Positions 20,155 through 29,266 of a stretch of 64,000 nt of DNA are shown here, one piece after another. The stretch is from Notospermus geniculatus (Eukaryota; Nemertea; Pilidiophora; Heteronemertea; Lineidae): contig NMRB01001204.1 in the NCBI GenBank assembly GCA_002633025.1, positions 13,247 to 77,246 of the forward strand. The letters are read 5' to 3'. Each line of letters starts with the position of its first letter. The first letter of the stretch is position 1. The notes below the pieces were generated by a model, which had not been told where the DNA came from, ran no database searches, and saw nothing but the letters and a program-made list of their open reading frames with translations. Both the position numbers and the translations under genes were made by a program.

Positions 20155-21429
20155 ATGATGGTTCCCTGTCGGTTATTTTTTGATGAAGGCTTTAGCGCAG
20201 CGTTCGGTTTAAATATTATTAGTTCTTTGTCTCATTTGTTTTTCCAGTCCGGTGTCACGGAGGCCGGTCGGATTGACATCTTTGGTTTACGGGTTAGAGT
20301 GGACTCGTTGTTGGAGCAGCATATCTCATCAGCCCACCAGATTAAGAAAACTAAGATGCAAATAGACCTTGAGAAGTTCTTAGCACACTTGGGTAAGGGT
20401 ATACATGACTGTACTCCAAGGGACATATGCTTATTCTTGGCGTGGCGTGATGAGAAAGGCAGAACAGCTGTCCACGTCAGGAGTTGCCCCGAGATGGGAA
20501 AGAGGAAGCCCGTCTGTCATTGTCCTAGACGACTAGCGTATGGCACGGTCCTGACGAATATTTCCCAGCTGAAAACGATATACTCGTCTTTGGGTAGGAC
20601 GCTGCCATGGACCAGTGTTCTCGGCTCCAGGCAAGAGAATCCGGTTGCGTCTGAGGTAGTCGCTATATATGCAAAGCAGATCAGACAGGAACAGAGCATG
20701 GCACACTCCATACCAGCCCAGGCTAAGCCAATCTTTCTCTCGAAGCTCCGGACAATCGCTCAGTACATAGATAGGAAATTGACGGAAGGCGAGTTAGATT
20801 CGACATATACGTTCATCTTCGCCAGGGACCAAGCATTATTTAAACTCATGTTCTTTGGCGGTGACAGGGCCCATGATGTAGGGTTAATGCTGGTCCAGGA
20901 GATAAGCGTTCTCCCAGATGCGTCGGGGTATCTGATAAGACACACATGGGGTAAAACGCATAGATTGGATAAGCCGAAGGTGTTTTCGATAGTTAGGGCG
21001 TCGGAGGTGGTCGTATGCCCAGTGTTGGGGATAGATAAATATCTAGCAACGGCAAAATCACTCGGCATTGACATGTCCACTGGTTATCTGTTTCGCCCCA
21101 CGTCACAAGGGTTTGTTAGGGACAGCCAATTGTCGTATGAGGCTATTTATTGTCGGTTGAAATTGTACCTGTCTCTGTTGGGTATCAATGAGGGAGAGAC
21201 TCCACACAGCTTTAGAGGTGGCTGCGCGATTACGTTGCAGGCCTCAGCTGGAGTAGAGTCGGCTAGGCAACATATTGGATGGGCTAGTGACACATCGGCC
21301 AAACACTATGCTAGAACAGAGAGGATAGAGCAGTCAAAAATGATTGCCGCGTGCATGGCGAACCCCGCCGTCATGCAGACAGCTGAGGAAGGGTATATTG
21401 ATGAGGCGGATTTAGATAAACTAGGCTAG
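20155..21429 (+). CDS. Tyrosine recombinase of the DIRS-order element
   Basis: The 424-residue frame is intact. It would integrate a circular cDNA in place of an integrase. All catalytic residues of tyrosine recombinases can be placed: Arg238 in GGDRAHD, Lys267 in WGKTHR, His351 and Arg354 in HSFRGG, His373 in RQHIGW and Tyr385 in KHYART. The N-terminal ~200 residues form the core-binding, SAM-like part, with an unusual Cys-rich loop RSCPEMGKRKPVCHCP. A strong 3' splice-like tract ends in AG at 20246-20247, so the translated part may begin at residue ~32 (QSGVTEAGR) after splicing rather than at the ATG at 20155. It follows the RNase H frame closely. This is the best preserved gene of the element. 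Confidence 0.88.
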   Translation: MMVPCRLFFDEGFSAAFGLNIISSLSHLFFQSGVTEAGRIDIFGLRVRVDSLLEQHISSAHQIKKTKMQIDLEKFLAHLGKGIHDCTPRDICLFLAWRDEKGRTAVHVRSCPEMGKRKPVCHCPRRLAYGTVLTNISQLKTIYSSLGRTLPWTSVLGSRQENPVASEVVAIYAKQIRQEQSMAHSIPAQAKPIFLSKLRTIAQYIDRKLTEGELDSTYTFIFARDQALFKLMFFGGDRAHDVGLMLVQEISVLPDASGYLIRHTWGKTHRLDKPKVFSIVRASEVVVCPVLGIDKYLATAKSLGIDMSTGYLFRPTSQGFVRDSQLSYEAIYCRLKLYLSLLGINEGETPHSFRGGCAITLQASAGVESARQHIGWASDTSAKHYARTERIEQSKMIAACMANPAVMQTAEEGYIDEADLDKLG

Positions 21430-22001
21430 TAGGGGTTTTCTTTCTTCTACTAATGACAAACGAATAATGGTTTCGGATGATCACTTATAGGAGTCGTTAC
21501 GACAGCAAAGACTTTCTGATATTGTATAGCACCTCCTCACCAAAGTGTGAGTTTTTCGGTTCTCACTATAACGGTACTGTTCCAGTTTATACGGCCAATA
21601 AAACGTTGTAAAGAAGTCAGTCATTTTGAGTTGTTTCCATTTCCCTTTCTCTGATATTGAGAGTGGGGTACTTTGGAGGAGTCATACTACGTATTGATTC
21701 CTCCAAAAGTGAGATTGGGATTCTCTTTGGGACTGCAGGCTTATTGGTACCCCCCTCTCAATATGGGAGAGGTGCATGCGATGTCCAAGGCGTCGGGGAG
21801 CAGAAACTGCACTGGCGCATGAGACCTAGTCAGCTCCCCAATCTGAACCCCAGCACAGTGCACACCTGACAGAGTACCACCGAGGATACTGTATATATCC
21901 GAAGTGATGACGTCAGGTGAGCACGTGATGTTCAGCATACCTCACTTGAGTTTGAATACTCGGCAGGTGGAGGGGGTAACAGGACCGTAGAGAGAACCCG
22001 C
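21430..22001 (+). other. 3' region of the DIRS-order element and gap edge
   Basis: It contains AATAAA at 21597-21602 and a small inverted repeat around 21672-21712 (TTTGGAGGAGTCA with TGATTCCTCCAAA). No gene is supported. The stretch ends at the assembly gap, so a terminal repeat may be hidden. Confidence 0.45.
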
Positions 22002-22690
22002 NNNNNNNNNNNNNNNNNNNNNNNNNNNNNNNNNNNNNNNNNNNNNNNNNNNNNNNNNNNNNNNNNNNNNNNNNNNNNNNNNNNNNNNNNNNNNNNNNNN
22101 NNNNNNNNNNNNNNNNNNNNNNNNNNNNNNNNNNNNNNNNNNNNNNNNNNNNNNNNNNNNNNNNNNNNNNNNNNNNNNNNNNNNNNNNNNNNNNNNNNNN
22201 NNNNNNNNNNNNNNNNNNNNNNNNNNNNNNNNNNNNNNNNNNNNNNNNNNNNNNNNNNNNNNNNNNNNNNNNNNNNNNNNNNNNNNNNNNNNNNNNNNNN
22301 NNNNNNNNNNNNNNNNNNNNNNNNNNNNNNNNNNNNNNNNNNNNNNNNNNNNNNNNNNNNNNNNNNNNNNNNNNNNNNNNNNNNNNNNNNNNNNNNNNNN
22401 NNNNNNNNNNNNNNNNNNNNNNNNNNNNNNNNNNNNNNNNNNNNNNNNNNNNNNNNNNNNNNNNNNNNNNNNNNNNNNNNNNNNNNNNNNNNNNNNNNNN
22501 NNNNNNNNNNNNNNNNNNNNNNNNNNNNNNNNNNNNNNNNNNNNNNNNNNNNNNNNNNNNNNNNNNNNNNNNNNNNNNNNNNNNNNNNNNNNNNNNNNNN
22601 NNNNNNNNNNNNNNNNNNNNNNNNNNNNNNNNNNNNNNNNNNNNNNNNNNNNNNNNNNNNNNNNNNNNNNNNNNNNNNNNNNNNNNNNNN
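22002..22690. other. Assembly gap (N run)
   Basis: 689 unresolved bases. The sequence after the gap starts in the middle of a CLCA exon, so upstream exon sequence and the duplication breakpoint may lie in the gap. Confidence 0.99.
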
Positions 22691-22745
22691 TCGATGGTGA
22701 CCATCACGTGGACAGCGGTGGGGGATGACAGAAGCAAACCAAATG
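22691..22745 (+). pseudogene. Partial CLCA exon, duplicate of the exon at 44392-44595
   Basis: The 55 bases encode MVTITWTAVGDDRSKPN and end at the same G|GTATGT donor as the exon at 44595. Exon and following intron are almost identical to 44541-44735. No downstream CLCA exon was found after this copy, so it is a truncated duplicate or an allelic or assembly duplication. Confidence 0.85.
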
Positions 22746-23320
22746 GTATGTGTGAAGTCTAAAGCCCTATTTACACGAGCCGCTTTTGTCGTACGACAGA
22801 GTCTTATCAGATTTGTCGTACCGATTTGTCCGGATCGGCTAATCTGTTTACACTGGACGATTCATTCCCCGCATTTACATGTATTCGTGCGTCCCTTAGG
22901 CTTTCTTTACATTGAAGTATATACGGTATACGAAAACGCCGGTGAACAATGGCTTCACGGTCGTGAATCCTCGGGAAGCCTTTGTTAATCGGTGTTTTCG
23001 TATACCGTATACTTCTATGTAGGGGAAGCCTTAGGCTCCCGTTCCATAGAGTTAACGTTTTCACTTTTCACTTTTCCCGTTTCATTTTTCACGATCTTTC
23101 ATTTAGAGGATTGGTTCCACAGAATTCACGCCCAACAGAATGAGCATGTTCATTCCTCGAGTCACGGGTGATTTTCATTTATTCACGCATGAAATGAATC
23201 GTACTTGTCCGAAGGTAGAAAAATGAACCCGCATCATAAGAAATACATTGCCCAATCTTGGGTTCACCCGTGAAAAATGACAATTCACGCGTGAACCGTG
23301 CAAAAACCGTGAAAACATTA
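22746..23320 (+). repeat. Duplicated CLCA intron segment
   Basis: It matches 44596-45025 almost base for base, including TTTACACGAGCCG, GTCCGGATCGGCTAATC and the TTCACGCGTGAACCGTGC region. It contains a hairpin insertion at 22894-23036 that is absent from the other copy. Similarity stops near 23318 at AACCGTGAAAAC. Confidence 0.88.
22894..23036. mobile_element. Hairpin element inserted in the duplicated intron
   Basis: CCTTAGGCTTTC...AAGTATATACGGTATACG pairs with CGTATACCGTATACTTC...GGGGAAGCCTTAGG. The empty site is seen at about 44739 in the other copy, so this insertion postdates the duplication. Confidence 0.85.
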
Positions 23321-23744
23321 GAGAGAACTGTGACGATATCAATTCCTGTTAAGACGTTGGAGTTGAAGAATTTTCCCCATTTGAAGCCAGGCCCTGGCCG
23401 CCTCGCTAGTCTTGCGAATGTCGGAATGATTGGGCAGTCATGCAGCAGTGGCGCGAGGTTTTCAGCCAATTCCACTAGGCATGTAGGAGGCCTTCACTGG
23501 TGGTCTACCATCATACATCTAGGCCTAGGCCTATCTTCATTTTTCGCGTAGCCTACCGGGTAGGCCTAAGAAGGCCGGCGAAACCCATTTTACCATTTCC
23601 CTAGCTAGGCCTACCGCCTTACCGGTACGGTACGCTGTTCAGAGCACAGTGCAGTTTACACGTGCGCGATGCATTGCGTTATGCATGCATGTCAAATGGC
23701 CGCCATGTTGGCCGTGGCGTAGCGTAAACACAAACAGTGATTTG
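23321..23744. other. Non-coding, rich in AGGCCTA motifs
   Basis: GTAGGCCTA and GGCCTAGGCCTA recur near 23520-23610. No gene, RNA or mobile element is supported. Confidence 0.4.
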
Positions 23745-24490
23745 CAGATAGGCCCCTTTCGAAAGTCGGCCATTTTGCCCAGAAGGTGTAAACAAACTGA
23801 CGATGTACAGCCAATGCACACACGGTAAGCACTGCACTGCACTCTTTGGCCAAATTCTCTCAAGTTGTTGAAGATACTGTGGGCCTACATACTCGACTTG
23901 GCAATAGAATACGATTTTTTACCAGTTAATGGCCTGAAAGTGGCAAAAAATTCACTTAAACAGGAGAAAAAGACTTAGTTCAAGCCATTAACCTCGATTC
24001 CAGGTCAAGGTTCCAGTCAGGGATTGCGCTAGGATGAAATTTTCTTTAGCCACAGTAATGGAAATGCATTGGATCACTCTGATTTTCTTTAGCCACCGAT
24101 GTGAATTTTCATCATTTTCCTGGTCGTTTTCAAAGATTTCTACCCATTTTGGGTCGTGGCTAATGCTAGCGCAATCCCTGTTCCAGGCGCGAAATTGCCA
24201 ATTATCGATGTCTGCATTTGGCCTGGAACCGAGGTCAACAGCATTAACGGCTTGAACAAAGTTATTTCCTCCCATTTTAGTGAATTTTTTGTCACTTTCA
24301 GGCCATTAACAGTAGAATATCATATTCTATTGTGGTTTAGAGTTCGTAGGCCTGCAATGTCCTCATCGATTTGAGAGAATTTCGCCCATAAGTTCAGTGC
24401 AGTGCTTACCTTGTGTGCATTGGCTGTACATCGTCGGTTTGTATTACACCTTCTGGGCAAATATGGCCGACTTTCGAAAGGGGCCTATTT
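23745..24490. repeat. ~745-bp palindrome
   Basis: ATAGGCCCCTTTCGAAAGTC at about 23748 pairs with GACTTTCGAAAGGGGCCTAT near 24474. Further pairs include GCCAATGCACAC with GTGTGCATTGGC, GGCCTGAAAGTG with CACTTTCAGGCC, and AGGGATTGCGCTA with TAGCGCAATCCCT. The arms meet near 24100. The arms are diverged, so the structure is older than the tandem duplication at 3.9 kb. No coding capacity. Confidence 0.85.
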
Positions 24491-24596
24491 GTGAAAACTT
24501 TTTTCTGTCACTTATTTCGGGAAAATGACAGTGATGATCAGATGATGCCAGTGGCATGGCGGCCTAGGCCCACCGCCAAGAAAGACAAGTTGGTAG

Positions 24597-24690
24597 GTCC
24601 AACTCGGCCCATGACCAACTCGGCCCTACTACGACCAACTCGGCCCTGCTAACCAACTCGTCCCTAGCTATGACCAACTCGGCCCTAGCT
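24597..24690 (+). repeat. Minisatellite, GACCAACTCGGCCCTA unit
   Basis: About five units of 15-19 bases built around CCAACTCGGCCC follow one another with small spacers (CTAC, GCTA, GCTAT). Confidence 0.9.
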
Positions 24691-26059
24691 GATGAGACCA
24701 GCAGTGAAAATTGGGTGTACTTTTCTGAATCCACTTTCATGTTGACGATGCAGGTGTCCTGTGCTGGTTGGGGACCGTAGCAAAATTATTTGAAGACAAA
24801 AGAACGAAATTCTGCGTTTGGGTGGGGTGGGAGGGGGGGGTCGTGGCCATTTCGTTTGTCTTTNGCCGTTTTGGACGCATCAGTCATCAAAAGATCAGCT
24901 GGTTGCAGATTCTCTATGAAATAAAACCCGATGATATGAAAATTACACCTGCCCGCTGACGATCCCGACTCCGACTTGAGAGGATAGCTTTCACTTCTAC
25001 AGTGTCCTGAACTTTGGCTTTTACGTTGTATTTCTCTGGGATGCAAAGAAATTGTCTCAAAAACTATTTGGTTGGATTCCCGACAAAATTTCCCTTTCCA
25101 ATGACATAAAGCTTTCCCGTGTCGGTCATTTTGATAAGAGATATTTACTTGGTTTGTGTGAATAGGCTACAACGGACAGCGGCCGCCCGGCAGAGTTGGC
25201 TTCGCGCCAAGTTGTAGACGCAGACATCTCAGCATGATGTGTGTGCCTACGATGTTTCTGGTCAGTCGGTCTAATCTATGAACAGAAATAAGCTATGATG
25301 GACACGAGGGGCCGATCTGCTCACCACTACTTAAATAGGCGTACATGTACATTGCACATCAAAAAATTGACCTATCCATGGCAAATATGCTGCCTTTGAA
25401 GAGGAGGCCAATCAGAACCGGTGTTGTAAAATTTGAATCGTGGTACAAATAGTAGTAGCCAAAGACCGATACAAAGTGCAGTATGATTGGTCGACCGGTA
25501 AAGTTGGCATCGTGCCAAGATATGCCGTGAACCGGTTTATTTCTCGAAGTGTGATGTGCGATGTAACGAAGTGGTGAGCAGATCGGCTTCGATTATTGAA
25601 GATAAGGCCTACGCTAACTGTGCTCCTAAGACCTCCATGTTCTAAATAAAAAGCCAGTGTCCCCGTAAACTACTGGTAAAGACAGTCCACACGGAAGTGA
25701 AGACGCATTATTATATCATCCATGCATCTGAAAGAATGCCTTTTATTCTTCCCAAATATGGTTGCATTCTGCTCTTAGAAAAATGCTTTTAGAAGAAATT
25801 TCGGCAGACTTTCGGTGAAGAGTGAAAACTGCTGTGTAGGCCTACATCAAATGTACAGTGCACTCTGCGCAATGTATTGTTAGAAGGAGCTGAAATACAT
25901 GTTTCTTTGTGAAGCCTAGGCTGGGCCCTGCCTGAGGTACAGTTCATTCCAAATCCCAGTGGCAGTGTATGTACTTGCATGACTTGTGCCTATTTCAATA
26001 GATTTTTCACCACCTTTGCAGAAAATGATCTGATTTTTTAAAAATATCTTTCATTTCAG
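24691..26059. other. Non-coding; one short inverted repeat
   Basis: A 17-bp exact inverted repeat, GCCGATCTGCTCACCAC at 25311-25327 and its complement at 25571-25587, brackets a ~240-bp stretch that might be a small element. AGTTGGC(T/A)TCG(C/T)GCCAAG also occurs twice (about 25194 and 25501). No gene is supported. Confidence 0.45.
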
Positions 26060-26093
26060 AGTTTATCGACAGTTGCGTTCAAAGACAATAAAG
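26060..26093 (+). other. Candidate 34-nt exon
   Basis: A good 3' splice signal TATCTTTCATTTCAG precedes, and AAAG|GTAAGT follows, 34 bases later. In one frame it reads SLSTVAFKDNK. No neighbouring exon with matching phase was identified, so it could be chance. Confidence 0.25.
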
Positions 26094-26257
26094 GTAAGTG
26101 AATTGGGAATACAAGCTGGGAGTTTTACATTGTAGTTAAGCATAGTTTTGATGATTCTCATTGTTCTCACTTGATAGTTCATGTAGTTCAGTTAGTTTTG
26201 TTGTTGTTTGTTAGCTTCTCAGCAATTGTATATTGTATCATCAGACAGAAATATACT

Positions 26258-26470
26258 CGTCACAAACTATACTCGCCAGAAATATACTCGCCAACTCATA
26301 TACTCGCCAACTCTCATACTCGTCAACTCATACTCGCCAACTCATATTACTCGCCATCTCTCATCTCATATACTCGCCAAAAATCTCATCTCATATACTC
26401 GCCAACTCTCATCTCATATACTCGCCAACTCTCATACTCGCCAACTCTCATACTCGCCAACTCCCAGACT
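26258..26470 (+). repeat. ACTCGCCAACTC tandem repeats, copy 1
   Basis: Units of 11-18 bases built on ATACTCGCCAACTCTCAT recur about 14 times with variants. A shorter array of the same unit stands at 27000-27100. The open frames through it (YSPTLILANS repeats) are repeat translations. Confidence 0.92.
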
Positions 26471-27535
26471 CAACAACTTTCAAACTAGCTTACCTCATTT
26501 GCTCGCCACCCTTGCAAACTTACTCACCAGTCAACTGACACACAAACCTTTGCCACAGTCAGCTCTTTACTCACCACTTCTTTCTACATGTATGCCTTGA
26601 TTTAAATTACAAATCTACTGTCTAGAATGCGTTGTAAAAGAAAGAGTGCTAAAACGTTGCGCAAGGAGGAATGCACTAGGTGTAGGGTAGGTGATGTGGT
26701 AGTGGCCATTCCTACAACACATCATGGGTCACGTACATGTACTACAAGTACAAATACACGTCTTCAACTTCAGGCATCTATACATCAAGGTTCAGATTTC
26801 TTTGGTGATTCTGCAGGAAAGCAATGCACAGCTATGGCTTATATGGCTATACTGTATACATCTGTCAAGAAGGCTGCATTGTGCAGTAGTGATTTAGATA
26901 GCACTAGTATATTCACCCGTGGCGCTATTGTATAGGCCCACCCTCTTCAGAAAGAAGACAGCCTCAGATAATTCCTCTAAGGTCGCAGTATCAAGCCAAC
27001 TCTCATCTCATATACTCGCCAACTCTCATATACTCGCCAACTCTCATATACTCGCCAACTCTCATATACTCGCCAACTCTCATATACTCGCCAACTCCCA
27101 GATACAACAACTTTCAAACTAGCTTACCTCAGTTGCTCGCCACCCTTGCAAACTTACTCGCCAGTCAACTGACACACAAACCTTTGCCAATACTCTCTCT
27201 CAGTCAGCTCTTTACTCACCACTTCTTTCTATGCCTTGATTTAAATTACAAATCTACTGTCTAGAATGCGTTGTAAAAGAAAGAGTGCTAAAACCTTGCG
27301 CAAGGAGGAACGCACTAGGTGTAGGGTAGGTAATGTGGCAGTGGCCATTCCTACAACACATCATGGGTCACGTACTACAAATACACGTCTTCAACTTCAG
27401 GCATCTATACATCAAGGTTCAGATTTCTTTTATTGATTCTGCAGGAAAGCAATGCACAGCTATGGCTTATATGGCTATACTGTATACGTCTGTCAAGAAG
27501 GCTGCATTGTGCAGTAGTGATTTAGATAGCATACT
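26391..27535 (+). repeat. Tandem duplication of the Helentron 5' end
   Basis: A ~520-bp block (array end, untranslated part, ATGCGTTGTAAAAGAAAGAG start and the first ~90 codons) occurs at about 26391-26905 and again at 26996-27535. Copy 1 has an open N-terminus (start at 26627) but loses the Helentron body at a TAG near 26935. Copy 2 continues into the body, but one extra base near 27430 (TTTTATTGAT instead of TTTGGTGAT) shifts its N-terminus out of frame. Confidence 0.9.
26627..26935 (+). pseudogene. Truncated Helentron N-terminus (duplicate)
   Basis: 102 codons starting MRCKRKSAKTLRKEECTRC and including the GKQCTAMAYMA motif that carries the presumed catalytic Cys of the peptidase-like domain. 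The frame then runs into unrelated sequence (STSIFTRGAIV) and stops. It is a partial copy of the N-terminus at 27267. Confidence 0.8.
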
Positions 27536-28496
27536 TTTTCTGGGTGATGATATGTACAGAACAATTCCTCATCGGCATGATTACCTGGAGTACACAGAAC
27601 TCCCACTATCTGTGTCAATTCCTGGGCTAAGGAGTGTGGTGAAAGTTGAAATGGGTGACCCACTCTATGGCATGCTTGATCAAGTGTTTGACACTGGCAC
27701 TGACCTTGTGTCCCACTGCCTTCACTCTGCATTATCAGTTGGACTGAATCCTCAGTTTGCAGGATGTCTATTGACCACATGTGGCTTTACAGTTTCTGTC
27801 TCTTTGCGGGATAATAGATTTGTGCTCTTTGATTCACACAGACGTGATAGGGAGGGTAAAGTAGCAGAAAATGGCACTGCTGTTATGCTGTCGTTTGCAA
27901 GTATACAGTCTGTTGCTCAGCATCTCAGGACACTGTATGGAGAAAATGTTTCTGCTGAGTTCAATGTAGTCCCTGTGAAGGTGAAATCAATTGTAACAGC
28001 CCAGAATGTGGACAGATCTGAAACTACATGTAGAAGATATGGTGACAGAAATGATTATTCGCATGAATTATTGGTCTCGGCTTATCTGAAAAATCAGCAA
28101 GAAAAACAGACAAAGCGACAAAGTGAGAACTGGGCCAAGTGGTACAACCAGAAATCTGACATTTACAAAAGAAAACGTGCTTTGGCAGATGCAGTATCTA
28201 AAAAGCGCAGGTACCATGGCAGTGTCACTGTCAGGTCTGCCAAAAAAGATGCGAACACAGAAAGAAATGCACAAAAACATAACAGTGACAAACAATACCG
28301 AAAAGAAGAAAATGCCATCAACAGAAAACACAATCAAGAGCAATATTCCTATGATGCTGATTATAGAAATATGAAAGTGAATGCCAGCAGAAAACGAAGT
28401 AAGGCCATGTATCAAAATGATCCTGTTCACAGAGAGGAAAAAAAGACAGACAGCAAAAAACGAAGTAAGGACATGTATCAGAATGATCCTGTTTAA
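27267..28496 (+). pseudogene. Helentron N-terminal cysteine-peptidase-like region
   Basis: Papain-fold (OTU- or C76-like) cysteine peptidase domains are often fused to the front of animal Helitron proteins. Visible here are the Cys motif GKQCTAMAYM (Cys codon at about 27453) and, about 128 residues on, FVLFDSHRRD with a His (codon 27837). The domain is followed by a Lys/Arg-rich helical stretch (NQQEKQTKRQSENWAKW) and 22-residue repeats. The start ATG at 27267 is separated from the body by a +1 shift near 27430. The body ends at a TAA at 28494-28496, exactly where the sister repeat unit has CAC, so the stop is a recent change. Exact peptidase family not certain. Confidence 0.72.
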
Positions 28497-28560
28497 AGAG
28501 AGGGGAAAAAGACAGACAGCAAAAAACGAGGCAAGGACATGTATCAGAATGATCCAGCAT
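28393..28560 (+). repeat. 66-bp in-frame coding repeat
   Basis: Units starting CGAAGTAAGG at 28395, 28461 and 28527 (the last as CGAGGCAAGG) encode 22-residue repeats of the type KKRSKDMYQNDPVHREE. Such basic repeats are frequent in the N-terminal region of Helitron proteins. The second unit carries the TAA stop. Confidence 0.9.
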
Positions 28561-28587
28561 ATCGTAAGCAACACTGCATTTTGGTAA

Positions 28588-29266
28588 GAAAAGGAAGACA
28601 GCTGACAGAGCAAAGAAGTCTACAATTGCAGTGGCTGTGGCAAAGTTCTCTGAAGCAATTAAAAATGGGCCGGAATACATTTGCACTGTATGTCATCGAT
28701 TGCTTTTCCAAAACCAAGTCACTCATTGCAAAAGAACTCAATATCACTCCACACCAGAGAAAGAAGCACTGGCTGATACTTGCATCACTGGGAAGTTCGT
28801 GTTCGAAACATGTCAGTGTAAACATGTTAAGCCCCCATCTGGATCTGCTGAAGAATCACATGCTTCATGCAAACGTTGTTTGAAGGAGTGGATTTGTCAT
28901 ACTTGCCATCAGACCTTGAAAAGCGGAAAAATGCCCTCGCTGGCTGTTGCCAATGGGCTGAAACTTGATGACATACCAAATGAGTTGAAAGATCTAAATT
29001 GTCTGGAGAGGCAACTTCTTGCTTTGTACATTCCATTTGCAAAGATAATCCCGTTCCCCAGAGGTGGTCAACGTGGTGTATGTGGACCAGTGGTGTCAGT
29101 TCCGTCTAAAGCCAGTGAAACAGTTGAATCACTTCCCAGACAGATTGATGATTCTTCTCTCATAAAAGTAAAATTGAAGAGAAAATTAGAGTACAAAGGC
29201 TATGTGTCGTATAACTTCATTAGACCCAATAAACTGCACAATTTTGGGGCACAACAGCATGTATGA
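28588..29266 (+). pseudogene. Helentron zinc-binding N-terminal region
   Basis: The frame encodes a Cys-rich region that precedes Helitron Rep: CTVCHRLLF, CQCKHV, CKRCLKEWICHTCHQTL, then LERQLLALYIPFAKIIPFPRGGQ and YKGYVSYNFIRPNK. These are typical of the segment before the Helitron-like N domain. It is shifted relative to the upstream basic repeats (near 28585) and relative to the Rep frame (near 29250, where the overlapping frame continues as MYEHITINQFW). The cysteine pairs themselves are intact. Confidence 0.75.

Larger units (their letters stand above)
15444..21602 (+). mobile_element. DIRS-order tyrosine-recombinase retrotransposon
   Basis: In order on the plus strand lie a gag-like frame with a zinc knuckle, a reverse transcriptase/RNase H frame, and a tyrosine recombinase. 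That combination defines the DIRS order (DIRS1, Ngaro, PAT groups). No methyltransferase domain is seen, which fits Ngaro better than DIRS1, but only weakly. A mariner-like foldback (17619-19134) splits the RT/RNase H frame. AATAAA at 21597-21602 is a plausible polyadenylation signal. Terminal inverted or split direct repeats were not found by eye, so the element's true ends are unknown. Confidence 0.88.

Noticed and set aside
24691-26059. Possible small transposon bounded by GCCGATCTGCTCACCAC inverted repeats (25311-25587)
   Set aside because: Only 17 bp of terminal identity, with no clear target duplication and no second copy in the window; kept as a note only.
26208-26600. Three overlapping frames with YSPTLILANS-type repeats
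   Set aside because: They are translations of the ACTCGCC minisatellite in all frames and not a structural protein.
26258-27100. CRISPR-like regular repeats
   Set aside because: Units are short, directly abutting and without unique spacers, and the DNA is animal. It is a minisatellite.
28068-28613. 181-codon minus-strand frame with hydrophobic repeats
   Set aside because: It is the reverse reading of the Lys/Arg-rich Helentron repeats; apparent membrane segments come from complementing AAA/AAG codons.
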